DNA of 64,000 bases from Sporodiniella umbellata (taxonomy: Eukaryota > Mucoromycota > Mucoromycetes > Mucorales > Rhizopodaceae), in contig JAIXMR010000105.1 in assembly GCA_025677835.1 (NCBI GenBank), forward strand, positions 32,758 to 96,757, given 5' to 3'. Each line of letters begins with the position of its first letter. Position 1 is the first letter of the stretch. This document shows, one piece after another, positions 11,463 through 21,797 of this stretch. The notes under the pieces were generated by a model. That model did no database searches, was not told the DNA's origin, and saw only the letters and a list, made by a program, of their open reading frames with translations. Made by a program: the position numbers and the translations under genes.

Positions 11463-12582
11463 CCAATTCTTTTAAAGGATCATTGTCACGCCGGATGAAG
11501 AATTGTTTCGCAAAAAACAATATTTTTTTTGTAACCGTCGCCAATCAGAAGAAAAAAATTGAATAGCTAACGTCATCAAAATTTATGCATCAACGTCACA
11601 GAGGATGTAAAATGAGAGTGGTGCGTCAGCTAATAGGTATCCTAGGATTAGGTTGAAGTATCAGGAAGATGGTTCTAGAGAGAATTAAGAATTCCTTTTA
11701 TCAATTTGAAATGAATATAGGTATTAATGTCTTTTGATTGTTTCATTTCGTCAATGCTAGAGATTTTCTTTGAGTATGTGGCATGTCTAAGAAAGAATAC
11801 TCTAGCATTTTGTAGAAGACAGAGTATAATCAATCAAAGTTCTAATTAGTCCACCGATTCTAATGAAACACTCTCGCGACAAACTTGAAAATGTACGTTG
11901 GAAGGCGTTTTTAACCAATAAAAATAAAGCTACTGACATATATTGTCTGATTTTGAACTATTGGATGTTGTTGATAAGCTTTGTGGTGTTAGAGGAACAA
12001 TGAACATGACTTGGCTGAATAATAGCTGACTGAGCTATTCAATGTACTTTTAGAAATTTAAGGAAGACGTTCCCATATTAGGGAACTTTACGATAGGGTG
12101 CTTCGTGCACGATGAAAAAACTATTTGCGTACTCGAAAAAGTTAATTTGCGTACTGAAAAAAAACCTGTTGCGACATCAAAAAACACGGCTAGGCTCTGT
12201 TATGTAGATACGAATAATATGGAGTATTGAAAACATTATGCGAGAACAAAGTATCTGTGTTGTTCCCGCCTTCCTCTTGTCTTTATTATTGTTGTTTTAT
12301 TGCGTTCTCACGAAGATAGAGTCAATATTATAGTCAAAAAGTTGTTTATATATACGTAGTGCAAGTATGATAAAACAACAAAAAGAATGATCTGGCAGCT
12401 TGAAGTGTGATACTGGTTACTCGCTTCCACTTTGGAAGCATCTTGATTTTTTATTGGCAGCGCAAATTAAAAAAAAAATGTGCGCAAATTTATTCGCAAG
12501 GCATCGTATCCACAAACAACCAAAAAAAACTTTCTTTTTTTTTAATACTGTTTTTACATACCACAGAAACTTTATCTATAAT
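11463..12582. other. Element centre, stretch between array and gene
   Basis: After a short degenerate piece of module A (ATTGTCACGCC is still recognisable near 11480-11500) the sequence becomes unique. It has two copies of ATTTGCGTACT about 22 bp apart (near 12123 and 12145), each followed by an A-run. No gene is supported until 12583; the promoter of the nuclease-like gene should lie in its last few hundred bases. Confidence 0.5.
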
Positions 12583-14383
12583 ATGGAAAACAAAGCGCCT
12601 ACTCCCAATTTCTCGTCAAAAAATTCAGAAATTGAGTACTTTAGATACGCTCCAGTTTCTAAGTGGGATTTTGAATCCTTTAAAGAACATACGATGAAAA
12701 AGAGGTCTAAACCTAAGCCAGTCTCTATCTATATCAAATACAAACATTGCTTACATACGTTAGCACGCTTAAGCGATCTCTCAGAAGAAAAAACTCAAGT
12801 TTTAGAAAAATTAACCCAAGACTGTGTAAGTCGTATCTCTTTTTTAAAGCAAAACCTAGCTTAATTTTTTGATAACTTGAACAGGAAACACTGTCACCAC
12901 AAGAGAAACAACAACAACAACGATCGCCAGAAACAAACTACTACAACTATGGAACAGTTGGCTTCTTAGGCGATATGTGTAGTGGTACTCTTAATGTTAT
13001 CCCTAGTAAAAGAGTGTTGGAAGAAACAGAAGAAATGCCAAGATCAAACCAGAGTAAGCGACCGATGTTACACGGCCAAAATAGAAAAATACTAATATAT
13101 TTTTAAACTATAAGGAAGTGAATCACCAGAATCTTTATCAGCGGGTGAACCGGAGCCTACATCGTTTCTTACTGATACAACAGATGAGTCCTTCGAATTA
13201 ACTGAACCATCTTCTAACTATGGTGAATTGTTTAAACAACGTCGATACATTTTGGAATTAAATGAGTTTGATGATATAACTCTGGCCAGTAAAGTATCAG
13301 CTCGAAACATGGACAATGATCTAAGCCTGGATGAAAGATTGTAAGCCCATAATTTGTATCTCCTAAATTTGGTTTACTCACATATATACTTTAGATTTTT
13401 GTCTTCGATCAAGTGTTACGAAAATTGTCCTGTAGAAATTACACTTCAGCCCTATGCTTTTTCTGACCAAACATACACTGAAATAAGAAAATGGAGAAGA
13501 GTAAGATTGTAAACAAGTGTACATGATTAATTGAAATTTACAATTTCTTAAGTCGAAATTAGCAAAAACAGAATACTTTCCCTCTCAGTTCACCCCGAAT
13601 GATCCCTCAACAGAAGAAGACATTTTTCAGCGAAACTTGGGGGTGTTTTTAGTGAGTTTAACAGAAACGCTAGATAGGTTGCCTTTGATTTCCAGAAGCA
13701 AGCATTCTGAAATTGATTATTTAGTGCAAAACATATCTATACTTCTAAGATTTGTTTTCAATTCTAAATCAGAGATCAATGTTGCTTGGTACGTCTTGTT
13801 TTAATTTAGAAATGATCAATTCTCATCTATTTTTTTCATACAGGGAAAGGCCTTCTATGACAAACAAAGATACAGGCGGAAAGACAGTGACCCATGACTT
13901 CTTGATATATAGCAATAATCAAGAACTAGGCTGTGGGGAGGTCAAAATCGATGGTGTTGGTGAAAGGCTACAAGAAGAAGATAGAGCGCGTTTGGGAGAG
14001 CGACTGAAAAAGCAGCTTCACTATAGAATTAAGGAAGCAAAGTCAATAAGAGAATTCTACGTTTTTGGCGTATTTGTTGTTGGCAATACTATGGAGCTAT
14101 ACCGTAGCTCTTTTTCGAAGAAAAACGGATACGACTTTGTACTATTGAGAAAAATAGCGCTTCCTACTTTAAAGTCGACATATACTTCAATTGAAGACTC
14201 ACTGGAAATTTTATTCAGTTTTAAGGTAAAGTCATTGTTATTATAGACGCTAAACGGTCATTTAATTCGAACACATAATAGGAATCAATTATCAAAACAA
14301 TGCAAGATCCTTCTGAATGTGAGCGGCCCTATATTTACCGTGAATACTATAAGTATCTCAAACCGACAGTCTCTTTTATTTGA
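12583..14383 (+). CDS. Predicted PD-(D/E)XK nuclease-like protein, fungal expanded family
   Basis: Seven exons: 12583-12825, 12885-13053, 13115-13340, 13395-13500, 13553-13788, 13844-14225, 14282-14383. Every phase closes, giving 487 residues with no internal stop. The start is the ATG of MENKAPTPNF; open frame extends upstream, so a longer N-terminus is possible. Residues 1-212 are low-complexity and probably disordered (runs of Q, E, S). The C-terminal half has a helix with SEIDYLV (Glu301) and then THDFLIY ... LGCGEVK. This gives D345 and E359-x-K361, the spacing of a PD-(D/E)XK catalytic core. The rest (ERLKKQLHYRIKEAKS, FGVFVVGNTMELYR, SIEDSLEILFSFK) resembles, from memory, a large hypothetical family in Mucorales genomes. 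Nuclease activity is inferred. The gene ends 27 bp before the right arm, so its polyadenylation site probably lies in transposon sequence. Confidence 0.75.
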
Positions 14384-14410
14384 TTCATATAGTTATCCAC
14401 TTTATTTCAT

Positions 14411-15884
14411 TATAAATTATACTGTTCAACTAAAGACTTTACTGACCAAAAAAAAAAAATTGTTTTGAGTGCTTCTGAAGATAATCTGTTTTCGTTGCCT
14501 ATGATACAAGCTCACTCCTTCTCTCTTTACAAAAAGAAAACATTTTTGTCACTATATGAACATAATAATCAAAAAGTATGAGCCAGAATACTTTTATTAT
14601 AAAGACGGGCAAGAACATATTTATAATGAGAATAGAGAAAAAGTTGCGGACACAATGGAAAGTGTATTAACAGAAACTATCGATCAGAATACAGTTCCTG
14701 CTACTATAGCGAGCCAGGCTGCTGCCCACTTGACTACCAAATTCGAAGATAAAGTAGATACTGAAATGTAAGATATGCTTGTTAATGAGATCAAATTGGT
14801 CAAGTCTACAGCTAGTAGTGCTTATGAGCTTATGATGGTCGCAGGAGAGAGAAGTTTATCAGTCGAATGATTGAATTGCCTGTCAAAAGAGGAATAGTAG
14901 CAGCGATTGCTAGGAATTTAGGAGCAAAGCCTAGTACTGCTGTTTGTTAATGAAAACAATAGTAGAAAATGAAGGAGGCGCCCTATAAGAAGTCTAAAAA
15001 AAAAAAACATAGGTAGGCCTAGCGATTTTATTGAGGCTCGCGTGAAAAACATCCAAGGGATAGTCGAAAAAGACTCATAACTTTGTGTTGTTGGAATTAG
15101 TAATCTGTTGAAATTTAGGTTTGAAGGCTTTTCAATTTCTGAATCTTAAATGAATCAGTATTTGAAAACAACGTGTTTATTTTCGTGAAGAGACCAACTC
15201 TTGAACCTAAGATTAAAAATTCAGTTAAAAGCCTACAAAAGATATATGAATGGTTCATGGAGTGCAAGGATGTTAACCTATGGTACAAACGGTATATTTA
15301 TTGATGAGACTAGAATCAATATAAATATGAAGAACAATTGGACAAGACCAACTCTAGGAATACTTGTCATTGTGGAAGTTGAAAAGAATTCATAATGAAG
15401 AAGCCCCTATCAACAAAGGAAAAGTACAAAAGGCTCAGACAAATAAGAATGAAAAATCAAAGAAGGGAAAGCCAGCAAAAGACAAAGCCATTATTGTCAT
15501 AGAATATGTCGAGATTGAAAGCAGCGATTGCAGGGAGTACAACAAGCCTCTTTATAAAAGCACTACTACGACCTATTTCATAAAGTTCATGAACAAGATG
15601 CTTGATATCATGGATATAGACAGCTTATTCCAGAGAATTGCCGATGCTTATAATAATGCACGTTTTATTAATCATGGGTTTTGTAGCCAATCTAAGTGTC
15701 ATATCAACAATTGTCGAGATAAAGTAGAATTTTAATGAGCTACTTCAATTGCTCAAAACAATTTTCCAACCAAGTCAAAGACATTTAAAAATGTCCAACC
15801 ATTTTTCAATTTTTGACCAATACTTTTTTTGGTAAGCTCCAAACCCTTTTTTTAAAAAAACCAACATTTTCCAGTCTTACTATA
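14411..15884 (+). repeat. Right arm of the inverted repeat (1,474 bp)
   Basis: Inverted partner of 5254-6727, with the same length and, as far as read, the same sequence except for the outermost bases. The outer end, CCAGTCTTACTATA, carries the second imperfect terminal repeat and a TA. The inner end starts at TATAAATTATACTG, and similarity to the left arm stops there. Confidence 0.9.
14556..15735 (+). pseudogene. Decayed DDE transposase (Tc1/mariner, IS630-like), right copy
   Basis: Same broken frames as in the left arm (14556-14771, 15201-15395, 15364-15735), with the FIDETRININ motif near 15300 and the NNARFINHG stretch near 15650. The lesions are shared, so decay came before the duplication of the arms, or later gene conversion spread the lesions to both. 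Confidence 0.6.
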
Positions 15885-16328
15885 TTTTTTTTATTTTGAG
15901 AAGCCAAACTAATTAAGGAAGGCTTCCCGAAAAAAAGTATGCCTATTTTTTATAGAATCTGTTTTTATTTCTTTTTCTCTTTTTATTTTTTAAAATAAAA
16001 AAAAAGCTGGAAAACTTGCGGAATCAAGCAGTTGCTTGAAGAGAGGAAAGTTTTTAGTGCTCTTATTTTTTTTGGGGGGAAATAACACTAGCCACCCAAC
16101 CTGAGCGATATCGATCAAGATACTATAAGAGCACCCTTGTTTACCCGAGTCGGAGATTGGGACAAGAAGAAGAGGAAACAGAGCAAGCTTTTTGATATAT
16201 AAATGGAATCCATTCTTATTTTGCCCTTTTTCTTCTATAAAATAAATTATTTAATATTTTATTTTAATTAGCTTTTGTTTTTTTTTTGTTTTTTTTTTGC
16301 TTGCTTTTTATTGTTCTATGAAAGCAAC
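15885..16328 (+). promoter_or_regulatory. Upstream region of the 16329 gene with TATA element
   Basis: 444 bp without a gene. A TATATAAA word lies at 16196-16203, about 130 bp before the ATG, and is followed by a T/A-rich leader. The first part next to the element is homopolymer-rich. Confidence 0.4.
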
Positions 16329-16802
16329 ATGTCGATAGAATTCCTAAGCCTAACACCCGAAGACGACGATTACGACTATCGATTGGATCAAGAAGAGGAG
16401 ACGTATTATTGGGTGGACGACAGCGAATGTCAAGAGAACTTGGCTACGATCGTGACCCTCAGTCCTGAAGAATGCACAGTGGACGCTGAAAACCATCTTG
16501 TCTGTACCACCACCGATGCCCATGTTTTCTTTGAAGAGCTTGGCTATTTTACCGAAGAACCTGAGCCGATTGATCCAAGCCGCAATTATGAACTGGAGGC
16601 TCAAATCCTATTGGCCGAGCGCGACAAGACCCGCAAGAAGCATGTTGAGCTATCAATGCCCTCACTTGTTGATGATACCCATACCCCATCCGATATTGCT
16701 TCCAACTGCTCGTCTTTTCATGCCCACGATACGTTTACGCCTGCTCATCTCCAGCTCTCCAAAGCATCCAGTTACACCTACGCTCCTTCCTATCTCACCT
16801 AA
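16329..16802 (+). CDS. Hypothetical acidic protein, 157 residues
   Basis: A single uninterrupted frame, M-S-I-E-F-L-S-L-T-P-E-D-D-D, with start chosen at the ATG after AAAGCAAC; the frame is open upstream but that part is poly-Phe/Leu. The N-terminal half is strongly acidic (EDDDYDYRLDQEEETYYW). The middle has FFEELGYFTEEPEPIDPSRN, the kind of short acidic/aromatic stretch seen in partner-binding or activation regions. The C-terminus is rich in Ser/Thr/His/Pro. There is no signal peptide, membrane segment or known domain. Codon use is noticeably GC-richer than most of the window and similar to the adjoining Set9 gene, which supports real coding. I do not recognise the family. Confidence 0.6.
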   Translation: MSIEFLSLTPEDDDYDYRLDQEEETYYWVDDSECQENLATIVTLSPEECTVDAENHLVCTTTDAHVFFEELGYFTEEPEPIDPSRNYELEAQILLAERDKTRKKHVELSMPSLVDDTHTPSDIASNCSSFHAHDTFTPAHLQLSKASSYTYAPSYLT

Positions 16803-17209
16803 TATCTTTTAACACATACACATACACATACATACATATCCCCCAGCCATTTATTTATATATGACAAACAATCTATTTGTTTTTTTGTTTTGTTTTCTGT
16901 GTACGCATTCTTTTTAATAAACAAAAAAAAAGTTTTTCACTGTTTTTGAAAACAACAAATCCCTCCCTCCGCTTATGTTTTTGTTGATCAAAAGGGGGAC
17001 GAAATCATCATCTGCGCCAACCATGACTTGTACCACAGCGCTTCGTGTTGGGTGAGAAAAAAAAGCTGATGATGATGATAATAATGATGATGCAAACGGA
17101 GTGTTAATGATTTCATCATAAAGATTTACACTTGTTCGGTTGTCTTTCTTTTCTATAGAATATTTTTTTATTATTATTATCATTATTACTCATCTATTTA
17201 TTTATTCTG

Positions 17210-18539
17210 ATGGACTTCAAGGCATCCACCCAGTACGATGATCTGCTAACTCATCTTTTTCTGGACAATCTACATCTTTGGTTTACCACCACCAAAACCA
17301 ACCAGCTCTACCGCACACCTAGAATACGTAATACCAAGATACTAGCCATCGTACGTAAGCATGTGCTTGAGCGATCCAGAACAACCGAAGCCGTAGATGA
17401 ACTGCTCGAGTAAGTCCCTTTCTCTCTTTTGGATCTAACCCAGCTATGTGTATAGAATGGATTATTTCAAACACTATTTATCTTGTAAGACATCAAAACA
17501 AACACAAGACTTTATTCAACTCATGGAACGTTACCTATGCATGTAAGTTCTTTCTAAATCTTGGACGGAACCCGTTTTGTTTACAAACCCCAAAGGTATA
17601 TGCCGAACGCAGGGTATGAACTGAGCGAGACAACACGGTATTCAGAAAGAAAAACAGAGGCTTGTATGCTGGCTACCCGGGATTGGTGTAGAGGGGATGA
17701 GATAGTCTATTTGACGGGTTTGGCTGACTTTGAGCATGGGGTGTTGGGGCCTGCGAGGTTTGTCAACCATGATTGTGAGGCGAATTGCAAGGTAAGCCGG
17801 GATGATACAACGTGTGCTTACTGTGTGTAGTTTGTGATGTACGAAGAGAATTCTATCCTATTGCAGGTCAGGCGAGAGATTCGATGTGGAGAGGAAATCA
17901 CAGTTTATTATGGCGATCATTACTTTGGCGAAAGGAACTGTGAATGCAAATGTAGTACGTGTGAGAAGGGAGAAAGGAAGCGAAAGGCAACGATGATAGA
18001 AGCAGGTTTGTACGACAATAACAAAACAAAACTCACACCGAATAGACATGTCGGAGCGTAAGAAACAACGGGTGATGAGTATCGATTTCATCTGCAATCC
18101 CTTGCTGAACCTGCTGGACCTCGAAAAGACCATCGTCGTTCATTCTTCTGAGCTTTATTCACCTCCCCTGTCGACAAAAGCCGACTCAGCCGTAGCCCTT
18201 TCACCGGGCTCGCCCGAAAAAGAAAAAGACGATCTGCTGGACAGGTTCCTCGACGATATCTCTGATCTTTCCTCCGTCACTTCCTTTCTATCCGATAGTT
18301 CACTATCCCTGCCCAAAAAGAAAAAGAAACCATCCGCGCTTGACTGTATCGCCTGCCATTCCCCCCTCGCTTCCATACCCGGAGGCTCCGGCGAACTTGC
18401 CACTTGGGCCTGGAGTCCGAGCGCTGTTTTTACCGATTGGTCGCCGAAACGTTGTCCGCGCTGTGAAAGACACTTTGCGATATTCGAATGGGAATGGCCT
18501 GAACGTAAATCTGAACTGCAAAGAAAAAAGAACGTATAA
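17210..18539 (+). CDS. set9: Histone H4-K20 methyltransferase Set9/Suv4-20
   Basis: Five exons: 17210-17409, 17456-17542, 17596-17791, 17831-18005, 18046-18539; phases close, giving 383 residues. The N-terminal helical region ([21 protein letters not shown]) is that of Set9/KMT5. The SET domain follows with [19 protein letters not shown], the cofactor/active-site motif [24 protein letters not shown] and the post-SET cysteine cluster [11 protein letters not shown]. The C-terminal zinc-ribbon-like part (CIACHSPL ... CPRCERHF) matches the tail of fungal Set9. The enzyme methylates lysine 20 of histone H4 in nuclear chromatin; in fission yeast this mark recruits Crb2 to DNA damage. The last exon is unusually GC-rich for this window. 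The intron before it has a weak GTTTGT donor. Confidence 0.92.
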
Positions 18540-19846
18540 AGGATAGACTTTGTAAATTTTTTCTTCTTTAAACGTAAATAATGTACAGTCAAATAAATAA
18601 ATAAACTGAACCTCATTGGATATGGGATTCTTACCCTATTTCTTCTTTTTTTTTCTCTTGGGGGGAGTATCGCCACACGTTTTCAATTTACTCCAAAACA
18701 CCCTATTTTTGAATCGCTTGACACAGCTATCTTTTAATGTTACATATCCAGTTGTATCTATTAATATAAAACCAAGTGAGAAGGGATACAATATGTCTAT
18801 AGTTTACCTATAAAGTTTATGGCAACAAGTCTATTTGATTTGTAGTAGCTTTTTTTTAAAAACTAAATAAAGTCAGCGCTTGTGCCCAAACAGAACCACA
18901 CAAAAAGAGGAATGTCCATATTGGCGGTATATGTGTAAAAGACAATGTATATATAGCGAGTACCGTTTCATCTTTTCTATTGGCAACAGATGTTGATCGT
19001 TTTGAGCTATTTAAAAGATACAATAAAGACATTGGAGTAAAAAAAAAAAACTAACGGCGTTGCAAAAATGTTAGAGTCGGAAGTTAAGGATTTAATAATA
19101 CCGGAAAGCTGTTGGTCCCTCATACATTTTTCCAACGGATGGATTATTTCACTCAAGTTTTTCGATTAGCACAAAGAATAATAGAATAAGAGAAGCAATA
19201 TTTACAGAAGAGCAAGAAGAATATCAAATACAAATTCTATTCTCCTGCCCTTTAGAAAAAATAAAATAAAGGGAATAAAAAAAATCGTAGTACTCTCAGA
19301 ACCAAATAGGCTTTGTAGTAAAGTTTATCATAGACGTTTGTCGTTTAATTCATTTTAAAGAGATACGGGCGCGTTGGTTTGGTGTTTCATAATAGCACTT
19401 TACGATCTGGCGCTTAGAATGACTACATAAGCTATAAAGACCACTGATGAGTACATCGCTACAGACATTAGAAATCCTACCGAATAAACACTCATCACTC
19501 ACAAACTGACTGCGCTTCCTATTTCCTTTAACTGTTACTCAAAACTGTTCAATGGGGAGGTACATGGCTTTACAGTCTTTACTTTCTACTCTCCGTAACA
19601 TCGACTCAAATTTATGAATAGAAGCATTATCCATAATGGTGTAAATTCCCTTAAAAGTTTCGCCAAAATCTATTACACTAAGAAGTTCGCCATAAACTTG
19701 ATAAAGTGAGCAGTGGTCATATCTTTTGGCGCTGAATTATTGTCGGTAATAACGTCGTCAGCTTCTGAAGCCTCTGGACTAATCTTAGGTGCAGTTTTCT
19801 AATTGAATTTTCTCTCTTTTTTTGGCAGCATATTTTCTTTTCTTGG
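18540..19846. other. Intergenic, no supported gene
   Basis: About 1.3 kb. AATAAATAAATAAA at roughly 18591-18604 is a likely polyadenylation region for Set9. The remainder is AT-rich. The part from about 19560 on the minus strand may be the eroded C-terminal end of the transposase at 19847-20480, but no clear motif remains. Confidence 0.45.
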
Positions 19847-20480
19847 TCACGGTTTTCTCAGGATAGCGTGAACGATGTAAGACGAATGAACAGCCCTGAT
19901 AACTGTATGAGAATGCGCTTTAATTTTCGATTGTTTTGCTATAGCAGAGCTGCCGCTTTTTGGCTTTGCTAAATTTATCGTATTAACACAATAAACGGGT
20001 TCCTCGATGAAAATACAGTTTTTGGTAAAATCGAGATCAGAACCTTTTCCATTCCATAAAGCACTCGAATTTTGCATGTAGGCTTCCCATTGGATTTCTG
20101 ATTTCAGTTTTAAACTTCGTTTTTTCTCAGTGGTGACCTTTGTGTTGAAATTGTTTAGTTAGACTATTTGTTGTGCTGTCTGAATGTAACTCGAGGATCG
20201 TTATCAATTAGCTCTTTCAAATGCTCATTATTTTTAGTTGTAAAAGAACTTTTTGGATTGCTGCTTTGTTCAGACTCTTATATTTAACCTACTCTATCTC
20301 TTTGTAATACTTTCGCTATCTTAGAAAAATACGGTGATTAATGCTTATGTCTTTTGCAACTTTGGCCACTGGTCCACATTCTTGAAGACTTTTCGAGCAC
20401 ATGGTCTTTGAATGTTTCTTTGGCAGAGTCACTGTATAAATTCAATGACGACTTCAAATTGCTAGGTCTCGACTGTTTCT
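19847..20480 (-). pseudogene. Decayed DDE transposase remnant (Tc1/mariner, IS630-like)
   Basis: Minus-strand frame 20077-19847 reads NCIFIEEPVYCVNTIN, the catalytic-strand region with the expected FIDE changed to FIEE. It is followed by KPKSGSSAIAK and SHTVIRAVHSSYIVHAI, a run typical of fungal IS630-like transposases. Upstream on the same strand (about 20260-20180) NNEHLKELIDNDPRVTFRQ looks like the helix-turn-helix region. Stops and frame changes separate the parts. It is different from the transposase in the composite element, so it is a separate, older insertion. Confidence 0.55.
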
Positions 20481-20993
20481 TAACTGGTCTTTTGTAATTT
20501 TTCAAATTGTTTAATGCTTAGGTCGATTAGTTATTATTCCAAGAACCATATTGGAATCATCGACGTATTGAAACATCTTCGAATGGAACACAAACTCTTT
20601 CATCTTTATTAAGAATGTTTTACTGTCCGTCCTTATATAAAAGGTACTCATCATTATGCTGCACATTTGTTAGAGGGAGAGAGGTACAAAAACAAAAGTA
20701 GAGGACATGGGACAATTTGATACAATTTTCCTGCTAATTTTAGTGAGCTAGTTCTATTTTATTTCCGACGTTTATTTCTTGAGAAAATACCAAAATCCAT
20801 CGTTTTGGTTAAAAGAATAAATAGAATTCATATTGTTCTTTCCACTCATTGGTTAAACCAATTGAAAATGAAAGAAAATAAATATAAAAAAAAAAAGATA
20901 AAAAAGATAAAAAAAGAAAAAGAAAAAGAAAAAACAAGTACATTTAAAAATAACAAACAAAGAAACGATAATAGTACAAGCGAGAGAGATTAT
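20481..20993. other. Intergenic stretch with A-rich tract
   Basis: About 500 bp. It contains an A/G-rich run at roughly 20880-20940 (repeats of AAAAAGATAAAAAAG and AAAAAGAAAAAG type). No gene is supported. Confidence 0.45.
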
Positions 20994-21740
20994 TTAGATG
21001 ACAGCCCAGTTTTTTACAGCCGAAGTAACATAATCCAATACTTTGCAATCCTTTTCTTCCACAACGACTTTGCCGGGTAGTTTGTTTTGTAATTTTTCAT
21101 AAGCAGAGAACTGAAGGGTAAAAAAATCGAGTTGACAACTACCAAAACTCCAACCTTCATCATCCACTCGAACACAACCATTGTGCTTTTTACCATCGGG
21201 TAACTTGACACCATCCAGTTGTTTTATATAGAGTTTGGTGCCCAGTTTGATATCGTTGGAGGCCACACTGACCCAAGGCGTTAAAGAATTGTTATCGCCT
21301 CCACCCAGACCATAAGGTGATTTTTGGCGATTGACTTTTAGAAAGGTGTCATCGCCGTGATCTAGATTTACCATGACTCCATTTTGAAGTAAGCCTGTAC
21401 CTTCCATTTGAAATTTCTAAGAAAGGGGTTGTCAGCGAAAGCTGTCTATATATATATATATATATATATGTACCTCATATGTATGTTCTGACACTTTAGC
21501 AATGGTTTCTCCTTTATCTGTCTTGAGCAGTTTATTCTTGATACCTGTCAGGGTGACTCTTTTGCCATTGTTCAACATGTCCAGATCTCCTTCTTTAGGT
21601 ATCCAATACTGTGTTAGGGATGCCTTTTTGTAACATGACTTGAGATCTCTGGTTCTCAATATTGGCTGACAATCAGCCAAAGAAACAAAGAGAAAAATAA
21701 AACATGTAGTCCATGTTAATGCTGAGTAGTATCTATACAT
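20994..21740 (-). CDS. Secreted 3D-domain (double-psi beta-barrel) protein
   Basis: Two exons, 21740-21474 and 21416-20994, give 229 residues; the intron carries a (TA)n run. The N-terminus MYRYYSALTWTTCFIFLFVSLADC is a signal peptide, so the protein is probably secreted or cell-wall associated. The body has FTSYWIPKEGD-like LTQYWIPKEGDLDML. The C-terminal half has WVSVASNDIKLGTKLYIKQL and CVRVDDEGWSFGSCQLDFF, the pattern of the 3D domain (named for three conserved Asp; related to MltA/RlpA barrels) that occurs in secreted fungal proteins. Its role is not established; binding or turnover of wall polysaccharide is a guess from the fold. The Asp of VRVDDEG and QLDFF are present. Confidence 0.75.
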
Positions 21741-21760
21741 GTCGATAAAAGATATTTTAA

Positions 21761-21797
<37 letters not shown>

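Larger units (their letters stand above)
5254..15884. mobile_element. 10.6-kb composite inverted-repeat element
   Basis: Two arms of equal length (5254-6727 and 14411-15884, 1,474 bp each) face each other as an inverted repeat around a 7.68-kb centre. The outer tips are imperfect terminal inverted repeats: TAGTGAAGCTGGGAAATG on the left and the reverse complement of the right end, TAGTAAGACTGGAAAATG; 18 of 22 bases agree when the tip is extended to TTGG. Each tip is next to a TA dinucleotide, the target duplication of Tc1/mariner/IS630 elements. The centre holds a 9 x 478-bp tandem array and one intact seven-exon gene (12583-14383). The arms encode only a dead DDE transposase, so movement would need a transposase from elsewhere. 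Whether the whole 10.6 kb moved as a unit, or an inverted duplication formed in place, cannot be decided from one copy. Confidence 0.6.

Noticed and set aside
12400..12582. N-terminal extension of the nuclease-like protein (MKCDTGYSLPLW...)
   Set aside because: Contains poly-Lys and poly-Phe from A/T runs; the ATG at 12583 begins ordinary-looking coding sequence.
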